Shown here one piece after another: positions 1-8,993 of a DNA stretch of 64,000 nucleotides. The position numbers were made by a program, and so were the translations under genes. The notes under the pieces were generated by a model. The model did not search any database, was not told the origin of the DNA, and saw only the letters and a list, made by a program, of their open reading frames with translations. Within the stretch, counting starts at the first letter, position 1. Every line of letters begins with the position of its first letter. The stretch is from Methanosphaera sp. BMS. Lineage in GTDB: Archaea; Methanobacteriota; Methanobacteria; Methanobacteriales; Methanobacteriaceae. The DNA lies in assembly GCF_003268005.1 (NCBI RefSeq), contig NZ_CP014213.1:1550001-1614000 (forward strand), written 5' to 3'.

Positions 1-467
1 GTTATGATTGTATCCGATGTATCTTTTTCTATGATTATTTAATGTAGGTACATGATTAATCATGATAATTAAGGGGTGAATATTATCTTTTTTTCAATAC
101 ACTTTTTGTTGGCGTATAATTATTTGTGTTTTTGTTCATTTTGTAAGTCCAATCAGTACATTTTATATTTTTCATTATTTTTCTTGTTTTGGTAATCTTT
201 TGTTTAGTTTATGTTATTTTTTGTATGTGTCTGTTTATTTTGTTCTTCTTCTTTTCTTGTGTTTTGTCGCATATTATATTAATATGCGAAATAGGATATT
301 TTGAGATAGATTTTTATTACAAATAATAATTAGCAAGTTTCAATCAGAGTAGTGTGATTATTATTAATTTATTAAATGATAGAAAATTCGATAAAATATA
401 TAAACTATAAATTATATATATTGAATTTCAAAGTGAAAAAAATATATTTGATAGGCGTGGATAATTT
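1..467. other. Intergenic region, no gene seen
   Basis: AT-rich stretch with no credible coding frame and no tRNA-like fold. It contains a perfect inverted repeat at 268-288 (9-bp arms CGCATATTA and TAATATGCG around a 3-base loop), preceded by a T-rich run. Around 390-420 there is a TATA-rich stretch that could be the core promoter of the gene starting at 468. Confidence 0.6.
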
Positions 468-1223
468 ATGTCAAAGACAAAAATGACTGATATTATAATA
501 GTTGCCCTTATATCTGGAGTTGTAGCTGTTTTAACTTCATTTATGGGTATTAGTGGTACAATTATAGGGGCTGTTGTCACATCATTTGTAGCGGAGTTTC
601 TGAAGAAATTCTTTAAGGATCCGTTGATGACTGAGATTGAACAGGAGAAGACACAGTTACCTAAGAAGACTCCAAGAGATAAATTCAGGAAGGTCAATAA
701 TTACGAGTATCATAAAAGATATCAGCAAAAAGTGGATGATGATTCATCATATATTACCACTAAGATTTTGTTCTTGTTCCCATTGGTTGTAATATTAATA
801 ATTGAATTGATTCATTTTCTTGGGGCAGCAGGAGTCATTCCATATGACATCTTCATGAACCTTGAAAGTATTACTAATTGGACATTATTTAGAACAATTG
901 GATATGCGTTGATTATCATGGGTTTATATCCATTGTTCAGTGGTAAAATAAAAAGTACCCATGGAATCCTATTGATTATCATAGGAGTTATTGAGTTGAT
1001 AATTGGCTATGCTGATGTTAATGTTCATGCATCAATGATATATTCATTGTTTGAATCAGTTAAGGAATATGTTAACATTGCAATTATTGCCTGTATTTTA
1101 TACACTATCCTCAGGGTACCTGATGAAGTTGATAAGAATACGAAAAGTAACCCTAAAAAAGTTAACACCCATAGATTTAATAATTATCATGAGGGTAATG
1201 ATGATGAAGATATGATTTATTAG
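468..1223 (+). CDS. Hypothetical multi-spanning membrane protein
   Basis: Unrecognised 251-residue protein. Hydrophobic segments are visible at roughly residues 7-42, 98-122, 142-158, 165-182 and 198-212, so it probably has five or six membrane helices. A charged, Lys/Glu-rich cytoplasmic-type linker lies at about 45-92, and the C-terminal 35 residues are polar and rich in Asn, Asp and Lys. It has no signal-peptide cleavage site and no catalytic motif that I recognise. It stands alone, followed by a convergent pair of genes. The ATG at 468 has only a weak purine-rich sequence (GGCGTGG) upstream. Function unknown. Confidence 0.7.
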   Translation: MSKTKMTDIIIVALISGVVAVLTSFMGISGTIIGAVVTSFVAEFLKKFFKDPLMTEIEQEKTQLPKKTPRDKFRKVNNYEYHKRYQQKVDDDSSYITTKILFLFPLVVILIIELIHFLGAAGVIPYDIFMNLESITNWTLFRTIGYALIIMGLYPLFSGKIKSTHGILLIIIGVIELIIGYADVNVHASMIYSLFESVKEYVNIAIIACILYTILRVPDEVDKNTKSNPKKVNTHRFNNYHEGNDDEDMIY

Positions 1224-1311
1224 TTATCTTCCAAATCACATCACTCTTTTTTTAATAAAACAAATAATTAGATTTAGTATATGTTTTTACATGAAGTATT
1301 TTCGGCCTTTT

Positions 1312-1683
1312 TTATATAGTTTCAAGATATGCTTTTATGACACCTCTTCCGGCATTTCTAAAAGCGCGTGAGACTCCTCCCTGTCCTAGTTTTATTCCAC
1401 CGAATATTCTGGAGACCATAATCATATATCCGTTGAGATTGTATTCATGCAATAATTCCATGAGTACTCGTCCTGGAGAGCCTACCTCCCCATCATTTCT
1501 TTGATCTTCATTATCATCCAACAATACCGCATAGCAGTGATGTGCCGCCTTTTTATACTTCTTGTTATGTATTTTTCTGATTTGTTCTACGTCACTGTCC
1601 ATATTATCTATCTTGTATAGGTGTGCATAGAATTTGGATTTGCGTTCAACCATTTTACCTGCTAGTACCTCTTCTACTGCCAT
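1312..1683 (-). CDS. IMPACT/YigZ (UPF0029) family protein
   Basis: About 123 residues, equal to the N-terminal IMPACT domain without the C-terminal domain of bacterial YigZ. The family signature is clear: a NDGEVGSPGR stretch near residue 65 and SRIFGGIKLGQGG near 92. In eukaryotes IMPACT binds Gcn1 and modulates Gcn2; the role in archaea is not established. The start is the ATG at 1683, which has AGGTGAT four bases upstream; an in-frame GTG at 1692 lies inside that ribosome-binding site and is not used. It follows the ERF-like gene with a gap of 9 bases, so the two are probably cotranscribed. Confidence 0.8.
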   Translation of the reverse strand: MAVEEVLAGKMVERKSKFYAHLYKIDNMDSDVEQIRKIHNKKYKKAAHHCYAVLLDDNEDQRNDGEVGSPGRVLMELLHEYNLNGYMIMVSRIFGGIKLGQGGVSRAFRNAGRGVIKAYLETI

Positions 1684-1692
1684 AATAATCAC

Positions 1693-2130
1693 CTAACTTA
1701 TTGGATGTTTTAGTTTTGGTTTGCTTGCGTCAACCACGTCGTTTTCCGTAATGTCCAAAAATTGCATATACAGATATCTTCTGATGTATGTCTGTATTTT
1801 TCCCAAGTTCTGCAATTGATTGTTTATGTTTCCCTCATTTTTATAATCCTTTCCTGGCATGCAGAATTCCGTTTCCTCCCTGTTTTCAAGATCATAGACT
1901 TTTAATTTATACTGGTTGTTTTCGTATGTGAATAGTGTTGCTATTTTCAGTTCTATGCATATTTCGATTGCATCAGGGATTATGTCTTTGAGTTCATAGT
2001 ATGCGAAGTTTTGGAAGTGATTATATCCTGATTTTGTTATTCCTTTGTCTTTAAACATTTTTCTTGCCTGCATTATCTTTGATAAAAGATGTACAGGCAT
2101 GTCGTCTTTATATATGTTCTCCGTAAACAT
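1693..2130 (-). CDS. ERF-family single-strand annealing protein
   Basis: A 145-residue protein resembling the ERF (essential recombination function) superfamily of phage and plasmid annealing proteins. The typical core is present: an N-terminal helix with KIMQARKMF, then a GYNHFQNFAYYELKDI stretch (residues about 36-51), and the diagnostic TYIRRYLYMQFLDITENDV segment near residues 114-132, equivalent to the YARRYLL...ENDDDA motif. ERF proteins anneal complementary single strands during recombination. A ribosome-binding site AAAGGA precedes the ATG. No phage genes, SSB or exonuclease sit next to it, so it is either a domesticated host gene or a leftover of an element. It shares a probable transcript with the IMPACT gene. 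Confidence 0.7.
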   Translation of the reverse strand: MFTENIYKDDMPVHLLSKIMQARKMFKDKGITKSGYNHFQNFAYYELKDIIPDAIEICIELKIATLFTYENNQYKLKVYDLENREETEFCMPGKDYKNEGNINNQLQNLGKIQTYIRRYLYMQFLDITENDVVDASKPKLKHPIS

Positions 2131-2383
2131 GATTTGTTCCTTTGTAATTATTTTAGTGAAATATTTTTTTGTGTATTTATTTTTTTCTTCGTTCTATAGA
2201 ATGATATATCAAAACCATCATATAAAAAAATTAGGGTAAAAGATTATTCCCGGTATCGTTATATTATATGTATTATTGATTATGTATAGTTGGATGTGAT
2301 GGCTTTGTAATCAATAACTTTTTTAATCACCTTCTTAAAAAATATCATACAAGTAAAAAAAATATTTTTATGTGAGTTATACT

Positions 2384-3283
2384 ATGCCAAAGAATATTAA
2401 AAATAATACATTGAAGGAAATATTGGACATTATCCTATATGAAGCCCCCTCAACACAGGATGAAATTGCTGACAAGTTGAATATCAGCAGGAGATATGTG
2501 ACAAAGCTTCTTAAACCACTTATCGATAATGAGGTAATTAAAAAGGCTTATGTTGTTGACTTGAAGAAATTCAATGAAGTATCCGAGATGTATGAGACCA
2601 ATCACTCCGTTCCTGAGTATTCGGGGGAATTCTTCATCAAGCAGATGCTTAAGGAGATGGGCGAACAGATTACAAAACAGTTTGCATGGTCATTTGAAGC
2701 TTTGAAGACAAATGATGTTGATCTGGCCCAGAAAGCGTTGGACGAGGATTTGAATACCAACCATATGTATAATAAGATCAAGTCATCCACGGATACTGTC
2801 ATATCACTTGATCCCTACTTTGAATTCAATAATACGTTGATGTTCAATGAGATAGCCTATGATATGGAACGTATAGGTGACCATATCTGTCATATTCCAA
2901 AGTTTGTTATCGAGGAAAATAAGGATGTTAAGGAACCTGTCATTGATGTCTTGGAGGAAATGTATGAGATGAGCAATACCATGTTTCAAAAGGCTGTTAA
3001 GAGTTCCTTGAAGTTTGATGCCAACATCAAGGAGAAGATGGACAGGTATGAACGTGAGCTTACCAATCTTCAAAAACTTGCTACTAAGAAGATATCAAGT
3101 CAAATGGCCAAGGATGAGATTGATAAGAAAAATTCAACATATTATCTTGTATTGTTCAGGGTAGTTAAGTCATTTGAAAGGATTGGTGATATTTCCATTG
3201 AGATTACCGAGGCTACTACCCAGTTTTATATCGAAAACCAGTCCAACCTCAATAAGGGTTATAATTATTTGGATAAAAATTAG
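2384..3283 (+). CDS. PhoU-like regulator with N-terminal winged HTH
   Basis: About 299 residues. Residues 1-65 form a MarR/ArsR-like winged helix (TQDEIADKLNISRRYVTKLL), and residues about 80-290 hold two PhoU three-helix repeats, each with the metal-binding E-x-x-x-D pattern (MERIGDH near residue 160 and FERIGDIS near 267). PhoU proteins couple phosphate transporters to regulation; the HTH fusion suggests direct DNA binding, as in other archaeal PhoU-like regulators. No pst transporter genes are nearby. The ATG at 2384 is preferred over the GTG at 2372, because the GTGAG there works well as the ribosome-binding site with a spacing of 7 bases. Confidence 0.85.
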   Translation: MPKNIKNNTLKEILDIILYEAPSTQDEIADKLNISRRYVTKLLKPLIDNEVIKKAYVVDLKKFNEVSEMYETNHSVPEYSGEFFIKQMLKEMGEQITKQFAWSFEALKTNDVDLAQKALDEDLNTNHMYNKIKSSTDTVISLDPYFEFNNTLMFNEIAYDMERIGDHICHIPKFVIEENKDVKEPVIDVLEEMYEMSNTMFQKAVKSSLKFDANIKEKMDRYERELTNLQKLATKKISSQMAKDEIDKKNSTYYLVLFRVVKSFERIGDISIEITEATTQFYIENQSNLNKGYNYLDKN

Positions 3284-3328
3284 TATTAAAAAAAAATTGA
3301 ATGAATGGATGAAGTTACCCCGGAGTAA

Positions 3329-4171
3329 CTATTCATCCCTAAGGATTTCGGTAGCATGTCTTGCAGCCCAGCATTGTACACATATTCCTACAGGTAATCC
3401 TGCGGTGTGTGTATCTGCAAGTTCTACTTTTACGTCAAGTGTTGTTGTTTTACCTCCAAGTCCCATTGGTCCGATACCTGTGGAGTTGGCTATTTCAAGC
3501 AATTCCTTTTCTAGTTTTTCAAGTCTTGGATCTTCATTGTATGTTCCTACTGGCCTGAGCAATGCTTTTTTTGCCAGTTTCATCACCATATCTGATGAAC
3601 CGCCGATTCCTACTCCTATGAGTGTTGGTGGACATGGTTTTCCACCTGCGGACAATACGCTTTCTGTGAAGAACTCCTTTATTCCATCTATTCCTTCACC
3701 AGGCAGTAGCATTTTCATTTTATTATTGTTTTCGGAGCCGAATCCCTTTGGAAATACTGTTATTTCCAGTTCTGGTTTATCGGATAATTCAACGTTTATT
3801 TGTGGTATGCCTTTTCCTATATTGTTTCCTGTATTGACCCTTGTTAATGGGTCAACTACGTTTGTTCTTAATGGCGTTTCTTCTGTGGCCTTTTTTACCC
3901 CTTCGATTATTGCTTCTTCAAGGTTTTCTACTTCTACCTTTCCAAGCTTTACAAATATTATTGGCAGACCCGTGTCCTGACACATTGGAATTGATTTTTC
4001 TTCTGCTAGAGATATATTCTTTAAGATGGATTGAAGATTTAACTTGGCTATATCATTTTCCTCTATTTCTTCTGCTTTTTTCAAGGCACTTTTAACATCA
4101 TCCGGTAATTTAATTGCAGCCTGTTTGTATAATCTGCAAACTGTGTCGGTTATTAATCTTTGAGTAATCAT
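3329..4171 (-). CDS. fumA: Fumarate hydratase class I, alpha subunit
   Basis: 280-residue N-terminal (alpha) half of class I [4Fe-4S] fumarase, which interconverts fumarate and malate in the incomplete reductive TCA branch. The cluster cysteines are present in CQDTGLP (about residue 63), [14 protein letters not shown] (about 180) and [11 protein letters not shown] near the C-terminus. The start ATG at 4171 has AAGGAT upstream; the longer reading frame to 4306 adds a hydrophobic leader that is not part of the family. The beta subunit gene is not adjacent and not in this window, consistent with the separated fumA and fumB genes of many methanogens; the partner must be elsewhere. Confidence 0.9.
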   Translation of the reverse strand: MITQRLITDTVCRLYKQAAIKLPDDVKSALKKAEEIEENDIAKLNLQSILKNISLAEEKSIPMCQDTGLPIIFVKLGKVEVENLEEAIIEGVKKATEETPLRTNVVDPLTRVNTGNNIGKGIPQINVELSDKPELEITVFPKGFGSENNNKMKMLLPGEGIDGIKEFFTESVLSAGGKPCPPTLIGVGIGGSSDMVMKLAKKALLRPVGTYNEDPRLEKLEKELLEIANSTGIGPMGLGGKTTTLDVKVELADTHTAGLPVGICVQCWAARHATEILRDE

Positions 4172-4283
4172 TTTAATAAAATCCTTATAATCGTATCTAA
4201 TATGAGATATGTTAAAACTAATATTAAAAATTATAGAAAAAAAGTTTACGTGAAATGCTTCAACAAAAAATATTAAAGGAGAA

Positions 4284-5567
4284 TTATTGATTATCCAATC
4301 TTTCATTCAGTTGTCGGATTTTCTCATCCTTCTTTTTAAGAAGTTCATTCAATTGCTTTTCTTTACTAAGAGAATCCTCTTTTAACCTGTCCAGTTGAGT
4401 GGTCAAGTCATCTATTTCAGCGTCTTTACGCTTGAATTCCTCCTTGAATGACGTTACCATATCGTTAAGATATGAAATCAGCTTGTTTTTATCCTGAATC
4501 TTCTTATCCATAAGGACAGATGGTATTTCTTCATCCGTAGCACAAGTCATTTCCTGGCCGTTATCCTGAAGCATTGATTCAAGGGAGGATATTTCAAAGG
4601 ATTTGTCAACGTTTTCCCTGTTCAACTGGTTGATTTTTCTTCTGTATTCATCACATACCTGAACCAACCTACTAGGATCTTGCTGGTACATTTTTGGGTT
4701 TACTTGTGGATTGTTGATATAAAATTCATTCAATCGGACATATCTTATCATGGACAGTACCACATCCTTTGGTAGAGCAGAGTGACCCATATTCTTACCG
4801 AATATTATGAGCTTCATGGAGTTGCCCTTAATGTCATATTTGAAATTGTTGAGTCTCTTAAAGAATGGGAGATACTGTCTTGTAAAGTCATATTCGGCAC
4901 TGCAATCCATCATGACATATGCGTTAGGTATATACTCTTTTTGTTGGATTAACTTCATGACGCTTACCCGGTTACCGTACTTTTCTACAAATTCCTTGTC
5001 ATCCATGTCAAAGCTTGCATTCTTTAGAGGTCTCCAGAATGATCCCCATGAGGTAATGTCAAATTGGGGAACCTCGGCAAGACAGACAGAGTCTTTAACC
5101 ATGATAGATAGCATGAGTGATGTGAATCCACCGGCGGAACTACCATAGAAGAGTATGTCATTGTTTCGTACTCCCATTACTTCTGCTATCTTGGCAGTTA
5201 TAATGGAAATCTTTTCTAAGTACCATGTTTCTGGCGTACCTAAACCCCATGGCCCATAGATGTCATCTGCCAGGTATAATGTCGGGTCATGATAGTATAA
5301 CGTGGAATCATCAAATGTCCAGCTCCACCTGTTAAACCATGGGCCGGTTCTATCATAACCCTTTTCTTTGTTGAATGCACCTGAGCCCAGGACGGTCAGT
5401 TTATCACTTTCATCCAAATCCCGTAGTAGAAATTCATAATCAAAATTTTCATATTCAACTATTAAATAAATCAGTTCATTTTTTGGATATTCCAGTTTAT
5501 CCAAGTCTTCATACTTAATTTTAATTCCAATGTCCGTTATTCCCTTTAAGACTATTTTTTCATCCAT
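4284..5567 (-). CDS. Alpha/beta-hydrolase-like protein with coiled-coil tail
   Basis: 427 residues. Residues about 1-290 look like an alpha/beta hydrolase with a nucleophile elbow GSSAGG (Ser144) and a late His in NMGHSAL, resembling Asp2-like or glycan-modifying hydrolases. Residues about 305-427 form a highly charged coiled coil ending in repeated KKDEK/RQLNERL heptads. There is no signal peptide or membrane segment, so it should act in the cytoplasm, perhaps on polysaccharide or lipid-linked precursors (inference). The ATG follows AGGTG with 7 bases spacing. An 18-base perfect palindrome containing a TATA box lies 50 bases upstream of the start, so it may be regulated. Exact substrate unknown. 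Confidence 0.6.
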   Translation of the reverse strand: MDEKIVLKGITDIGIKIKYEDLDKLEYPKNELIYLIVEYENFDYEFLLRDLDESDKLTVLGSGAFNKEKGYDRTGPWFNRWSWTFDDSTLYYHDPTLYLADDIYGPWGLGTPETWYLEKISIITAKIAEVMGVRNNDILFYGSSAGGFTSLMLSIMVKDSVCLAEVPQFDITSWGSFWRPLKNASFDMDDKEFVEKYGNRVSVMKLIQQKEYIPNAYVMMDCSAEYDFTRQYLPFFKRLNNFKYDIKGNSMKLIIFGKNMGHSALPKDVVLSMIRYVRLNEFYINNPQVNPKMYQQDPSRLVQVCDEYRRKINQLNRENVDKSFEISSLESMLQDNGQEMTCATDEEIPSVLMDKKIQDKNKLISYLNDMVTSFKEEFKRKDAEIDDLTTQLDRLKEDSLSKEKQLNELLKKKDEKIRQLNERLDNQ

Positions 5568-5924
5568 GAGCTAACACCTAGTTAAATGAGTTTATATCAA
5601 AAGACTCCGTGATTTATTAAGTATATATACTTAACTAACTATGAATAATTATTCATTTTGAGATTAATATACTTTTTTATCAATATTTTTTTGAAAAAAA
5701 GGGATTGTATAAATCATAACAGGACAATTGCTGATAAAACTTGTCCGCCTGAAAACTAAAAATTACAATGAAAAAACCAATACCTTAGAATAAAAATGAT
5801 TATTACATCCATAATTGAAATGAAAACGTGAAAATAGAGGTGTAGAGATTAAAAGCATTTAAATTAATTCAAATAATGGAAAAAAAATAGTTGAGAGGAA
5901 TAAAATAATTATAGTCCACTATTT
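5568..5924. other. Intergenic region between por operon and hydrolase gene
   Basis: No gene seen. On the minus strand the por operon ends here; just past the porB stop is a short hairpin (ATAGT/ACTAT) and a run of eight T at about 5881-5888, a likely transcription terminator. At 5617-5634 lies the palindrome TTAAGTATATATACTTAA that overlaps the probable promoter of the downstream gene. Confidence 0.6.
5617..5634 (-). promoter_or_regulatory. Palindromic TATA element upstream of the hydrolase gene
   Basis: Perfect 18-base palindrome TTAAGTATATATACTTAA whose centre is a TATA box. It lies 50 bases upstream of the ATG at 5567, which would place transcription start about 25 bases upstream of the ATG. 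A symmetrical site over a core promoter could bind a dimeric repressor; this is inference. Confidence 0.45.
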
Positions 5925-6803
5925 TTATTCAGACAGCTGTTCAAGTTGTGCATACTTTGTATCAGCATGTTCTTGGATAACTTTGATCTGTTCTTCTTTT
6001 AAGTGTTTGAAACGTTTTTGTGCACTAAGATATTCCTCTACAGGTACTGGGTTGGTTACTTTCTTGGTTACTCTTATTACACCATTTTCAATCTCATATA
6101 ATACCCAAGCTTTTGAGTTAACAGCTAGTTTACCCAGTTTGATTGTTTTTGATGGATCATATCCCCAACCGGTTGCACATGGCTGTAATACGTGGATGTA
6201 TGCAGGACCCTTAATTTGGGATGCCTTTTTGACTTTGTCCATCAAGTCTTTTGGTTCGGATACACATGCTGTTGCCACGTATGGTATTCCATGACCGGCC
6301 ATGATTGAAGCCATGTCCTTTTTGAACTTGTCTTCACCGAAGCTTTTCTTACCTGCAGGTGATGTTGTTGTACTTGCACCGTATGGTGTTGAACTACTTC
6401 TTTGAATACCTGTGTTCATGTATGCTTCGTTATCATAACACATGTATATGATGTTTTGTCCTCTTTCCATAGCCCCTGATAATGATTGAAGACCGATATC
6501 TGTTGTTCCTCCGTCACCACCGATTACTATTATGTTTACATCATCCAATCCTTTTGCTTTAAGTGCTTCTTCCACACCACTAGCTACTGCTGAAGCATTT
6601 TCGAATGCCACGTGTATCCATGGTATTTCCCATGATGTTTCTGGATATGGTGAAGTAACTACTTCAAGACATCCTGTTGCAGATACTGCCACAGTGTTTG
6701 GACCTAATGCTTTTAGTGCTAATCTTACTGCAATGGTTGCACCACAACCTGCACATGCACGGTGTCCTGGTGCTAAATATTCTTTTGGATCAATATCTAT
6801 CAT
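5925..6803 (-). CDS. porB: Pyruvate:ferredoxin oxidoreductase, beta subunit
   Basis: 292 residues, the thiamine-diphosphate-binding subunit of the four-subunit archaeal pyruvate synthase. N-terminal cluster cysteines are in HRACAGCGA (residues about 14-22), and a third cysteine lies in GCLEVV. The ThDP motif begins [10 protein letters not shown] (about residue 94) and continues to NEAYMNTG about 30 residues later. The enzyme makes pyruvate from acetyl-CoA, CO2 and reduced ferredoxin, the main entry of acetate carbon into biosynthesis. It is the last gene of porGDAB, 6 bases after porA, with AAGGAG upstream of the ATG. The porE and porF polyferredoxin genes known downstream of por in some methanogens are absent here. 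Confidence 0.95.
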   Translation of the reverse strand: MIDIDPKEYLAPGHRACAGCGATIAVRLALKALGPNTVAVSATGCLEVVTSPYPETSWEIPWIHVAFENASAVASGVEEALKAKGLDDVNIIVIGGDGGTTDIGLQSLSGAMERGQNIIYMCYDNEAYMNTGIQRSSSTPYGASTTTSPAGKKSFGEDKFKKDMASIMAGHGIPYVATACVSEPKDLMDKVKKASQIKGPAYIHVLQPCATGWGYDPSKTIKLGKLAVNSKAWVLYEIENGVIRVTKKVTNPVPVEEYLSAQKRFKHLKEEQIKVIQEHADTKYAQLEQLSE

Positions 6804-6809
6804 ATTATC

Positions 6810-7949
6810 TTACTCCTTTAATCCAATCCATTCTACATCGTTTTGTGGATTTTTGGTTTTTTCGATGATTTCATCTATTTCTTTAGGTGTTATGTCACGT
6901 CCACCTAATCCTACGATGTAATTGTATGTATCATTATTTACTGTTGATTTTGTATCTAAGTATAATGCCCCACCTGAACTGAATGACACGTCTTTGTCTA
7001 TTACTGCTAATTTGGCGTCTCCAACAGCTTCCTTAAGAGCATCTTTTGGGAATGGTCTGTATACTCTTACTCTGATTAAACCGACTTTTTCACCATTTTC
7101 ACGGCGTTCGTCGACTACATCCTTTATGGTGTCACATAATGAACCCATTGCTATGAGTATAATTTCAGCATCTTCTGATTTGTATTCTTCTATTAAACCG
7201 TATGTTCTGCCGAATTTTTCTCCGTATTCTTTTCCCACTTCTTCGATTACTGATAATGAATTTTGTAGTGCCTTTTCGATATCATATCTTATTTCCATGT
7301 AATGAGCTGGATCTGCGAGTGTTCCTAAACTCATTGGATCTTTAGGATCTAGGTAGGAATGTTCAGGTACGTATGGTGGTAGGAATTCATCCACATCTTC
7401 CTGTGTGATTAATTCTACAGGGTCTACTGTGTGTGTTAGGATAAATCCGTCTACACATACCATTACAGGCAGTAGTACATCCTTGTTTTCGGCAATTTTG
7501 AATGCCTGTATTGTTGTATCGAATGCTTCCTGTCCGGTTTCTGCATAGATTTGTATCCATCCGGCGTCACGTTCAGCTAATGAATCCTGTTGATCGTTCC
7601 ATATGTTGATTGGTGATGACAATGCACGGTTTACATCTGCCATTACTATAGGAACTCTCATACCTGCTGCCGCGAAGACTGGTTCGTGCATGTATGCCAG
7701 TCCCTGACTTGAAGTTGCTGTAAATACTCTTACACCAGCACCTGATGCACCTATAGCTGCACTCATTGCACTGTGTTCTGATTCTACTTTAATGTAATGA
7801 GCATCCAATTCACCATCTGCAACGTAGTCCGCTAGTTTTTCGGATATTTTTGTCTGTGGCGTAATTGGGTATACAGGAATTACATCTGGTCTTGCACGTT
7901 TTACAGCTTCGGATATTGCTTCTGCTGATGAAATAACTTTAACAACCAT
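6810..7949 (-). CDS. porA: Pyruvate:ferredoxin oxidoreductase, alpha subunit
   Basis: 379 residues, the alpha subunit of archaeal pyruvate synthase. It has the N-terminal pyrimidine-binding domain ([11 protein letters not shown] at about residue 26, [17 protein letters not shown] at about 57, [12 protein letters not shown] at about 79) and the C-terminal transketolase-like domain with RVRVYRPFP at about 292. It pairs with PorB to form the active site. Its stop abuts porB, and the gene starts directly after the stop of porD with GGAGAG upstream of the ATG, so the operon is tightly coupled. Confidence 0.95.
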   Translation of the reverse strand: MVVKVISSAEAISEAVKRARPDVIPVYPITPQTKISEKLADYVADGELDAHYIKVESEHSAMSAAIGASGAGVRVFTATSSQGLAYMHEPVFAAAGMRVPIVMADVNRALSSPINIWNDQQDSLAERDAGWIQIYAETGQEAFDTTIQAFKIAENKDVLLPVMVCVDGFILTHTVDPVELITQEDVDEFLPPYVPEHSYLDPKDPMSLGTLADPAHYMEIRYDIEKALQNSLSVIEEVGKEYGEKFGRTYGLIEEYKSEDAEIILIAMGSLCDTIKDVVDERRENGEKVGLIRVRVYRPFPKDALKEAVGDAKLAVIDKDVSFSSGGALYLDTKSTVNNDTYNYIVGLGGRDITPKEIDEIIEKTKNPQNDVEWIGLKE

Positions 7950-8192
7950 TTATTCTCTCTCCATTGATATTGCTTTTACCGGGCATTCTTCTGCACAAAT
8001 TCCGCATCCTTTACAGTAATCATAGTCTATTTCAACGTCTAAATTGATACATCCTTCAGGACAGAAATAGTAACAGATACCACATTCTATACACTTTTCT
8101 CTGTCATGTACTGGCTTGAATGTTCTCCAGCTTCCAGTTTTATTTTTTCTTGAACTTCCAGGTTCTCTTACAACTGCACCTATTGAATCCAT
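7950..8192 (-). CDS. porD: Pyruvate:ferredoxin oxidoreductase, delta subunit (ferredoxin)
   Basis: 80-residue 2x[4Fe-4S] ferredoxin subunit. Two full cluster motifs are visible: CIECGICYYFCPEGC and CKGCGICAEECPVKA. The N-terminal GSWRTFKPV stretch is typical of PorD. It passes electrons from ferredoxin to the PorA/PorB active site. The start is the ATG at 8192, five bases after AGGTGAG; a longer frame reaches back into porG but has no family support. There is a 16-base gap after porG. Confidence 0.95.
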   Translation of the reverse strand: MDSIGAVVREPGSSRKNKTGSWRTFKPVHDREKCIECGICYYFCPEGCINLDVEIDYDYCKGCGICAEECPVKAISMERE

Positions 8193-8208
8193 ATTCTCAC
8201 CTATTATC

Positions 8209-8754
8209 TTATTCTTGGTCAACACATGAGTTGTAAACATACTCTGTAGCTTCTTTGTTTGTTTTTGCAATCTTTTCAGGGAATGTCTGATCGATGATTT
8301 TAAGTAATGAATCGATTGATACTACTCCTGTTTTTGCAGATAAGAATCCTAACATTATAGTATTTACTATGTTTCTTCCAATAGTGTCTAATGCTATTTT
8401 TGTTGCATCCACTTCATGTGTTTTAATATTTTGTTCTTCTAATGATGGTATTGATGTTCTTTCAGTATTTATTAATACTGCACCATCATCTTTTAATCCT
8501 GAAGTTAAGTTAACTACATTTGCTAATGTTTCATCTAAAACTACAACATATTTTGGTTCGTATATCTGATATCTTCTTCTGATTGGCTGATCAGATATTC
8601 TTGTAAATGCTGTAACTGGTGCTCCCCTTCTTTCCACACCAAATGATGGAAATGCTTGAGTGTATTTTCCTTCCTCAAACACCGCTTTAGCCAATATCTC
8701 TGCTGCGGTTACAGCACCTTGGCCTCCACGTCCATGAAATCTAATTTCAATCAT
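8209..8754 (-). CDS. porG: Pyruvate:ferredoxin oxidoreductase, gamma subunit
   Basis: 181 residues, the gamma subunit (also called PorC). The family hallmarks are the N-terminal [18 protein letters not shown] and [13 protein letters not shown]. It is the first gene of porGDAB. A strong GGAGG ribosome-binding site precedes the ATG at 8754. The operon promoter must lie in the 240-base divergent region shared with the dihydropteroate-synthase-like gene at 8994. Confidence 0.95.
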
Positions 8755-8993
8755 AGAATATTATTCCTCCAAACTTCTTATTAATATTTTAATGTGAATA
8801 AAAATAGTTTAAATTATAGATAATAACATTATAAAATTTAGAATTATCTAGACTATATTTATCATGTTAAATCGTTATGTTTGTTATTATATTTATATTT
8901 GTGGTTTTGAAAAATCAAAAATTAAAAAAGCTTTTATTTTATTTCAAATATATTAACATATATTCAGAGAGTAAGTAGAAGACGAGTGATACG

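Noticed and set aside
3174-3980. 268-codon plus-strand frame opposite the fumarase gene
   Set aside because: Shadow of fumA, which has clear cluster motifs and a ribosome-binding site.
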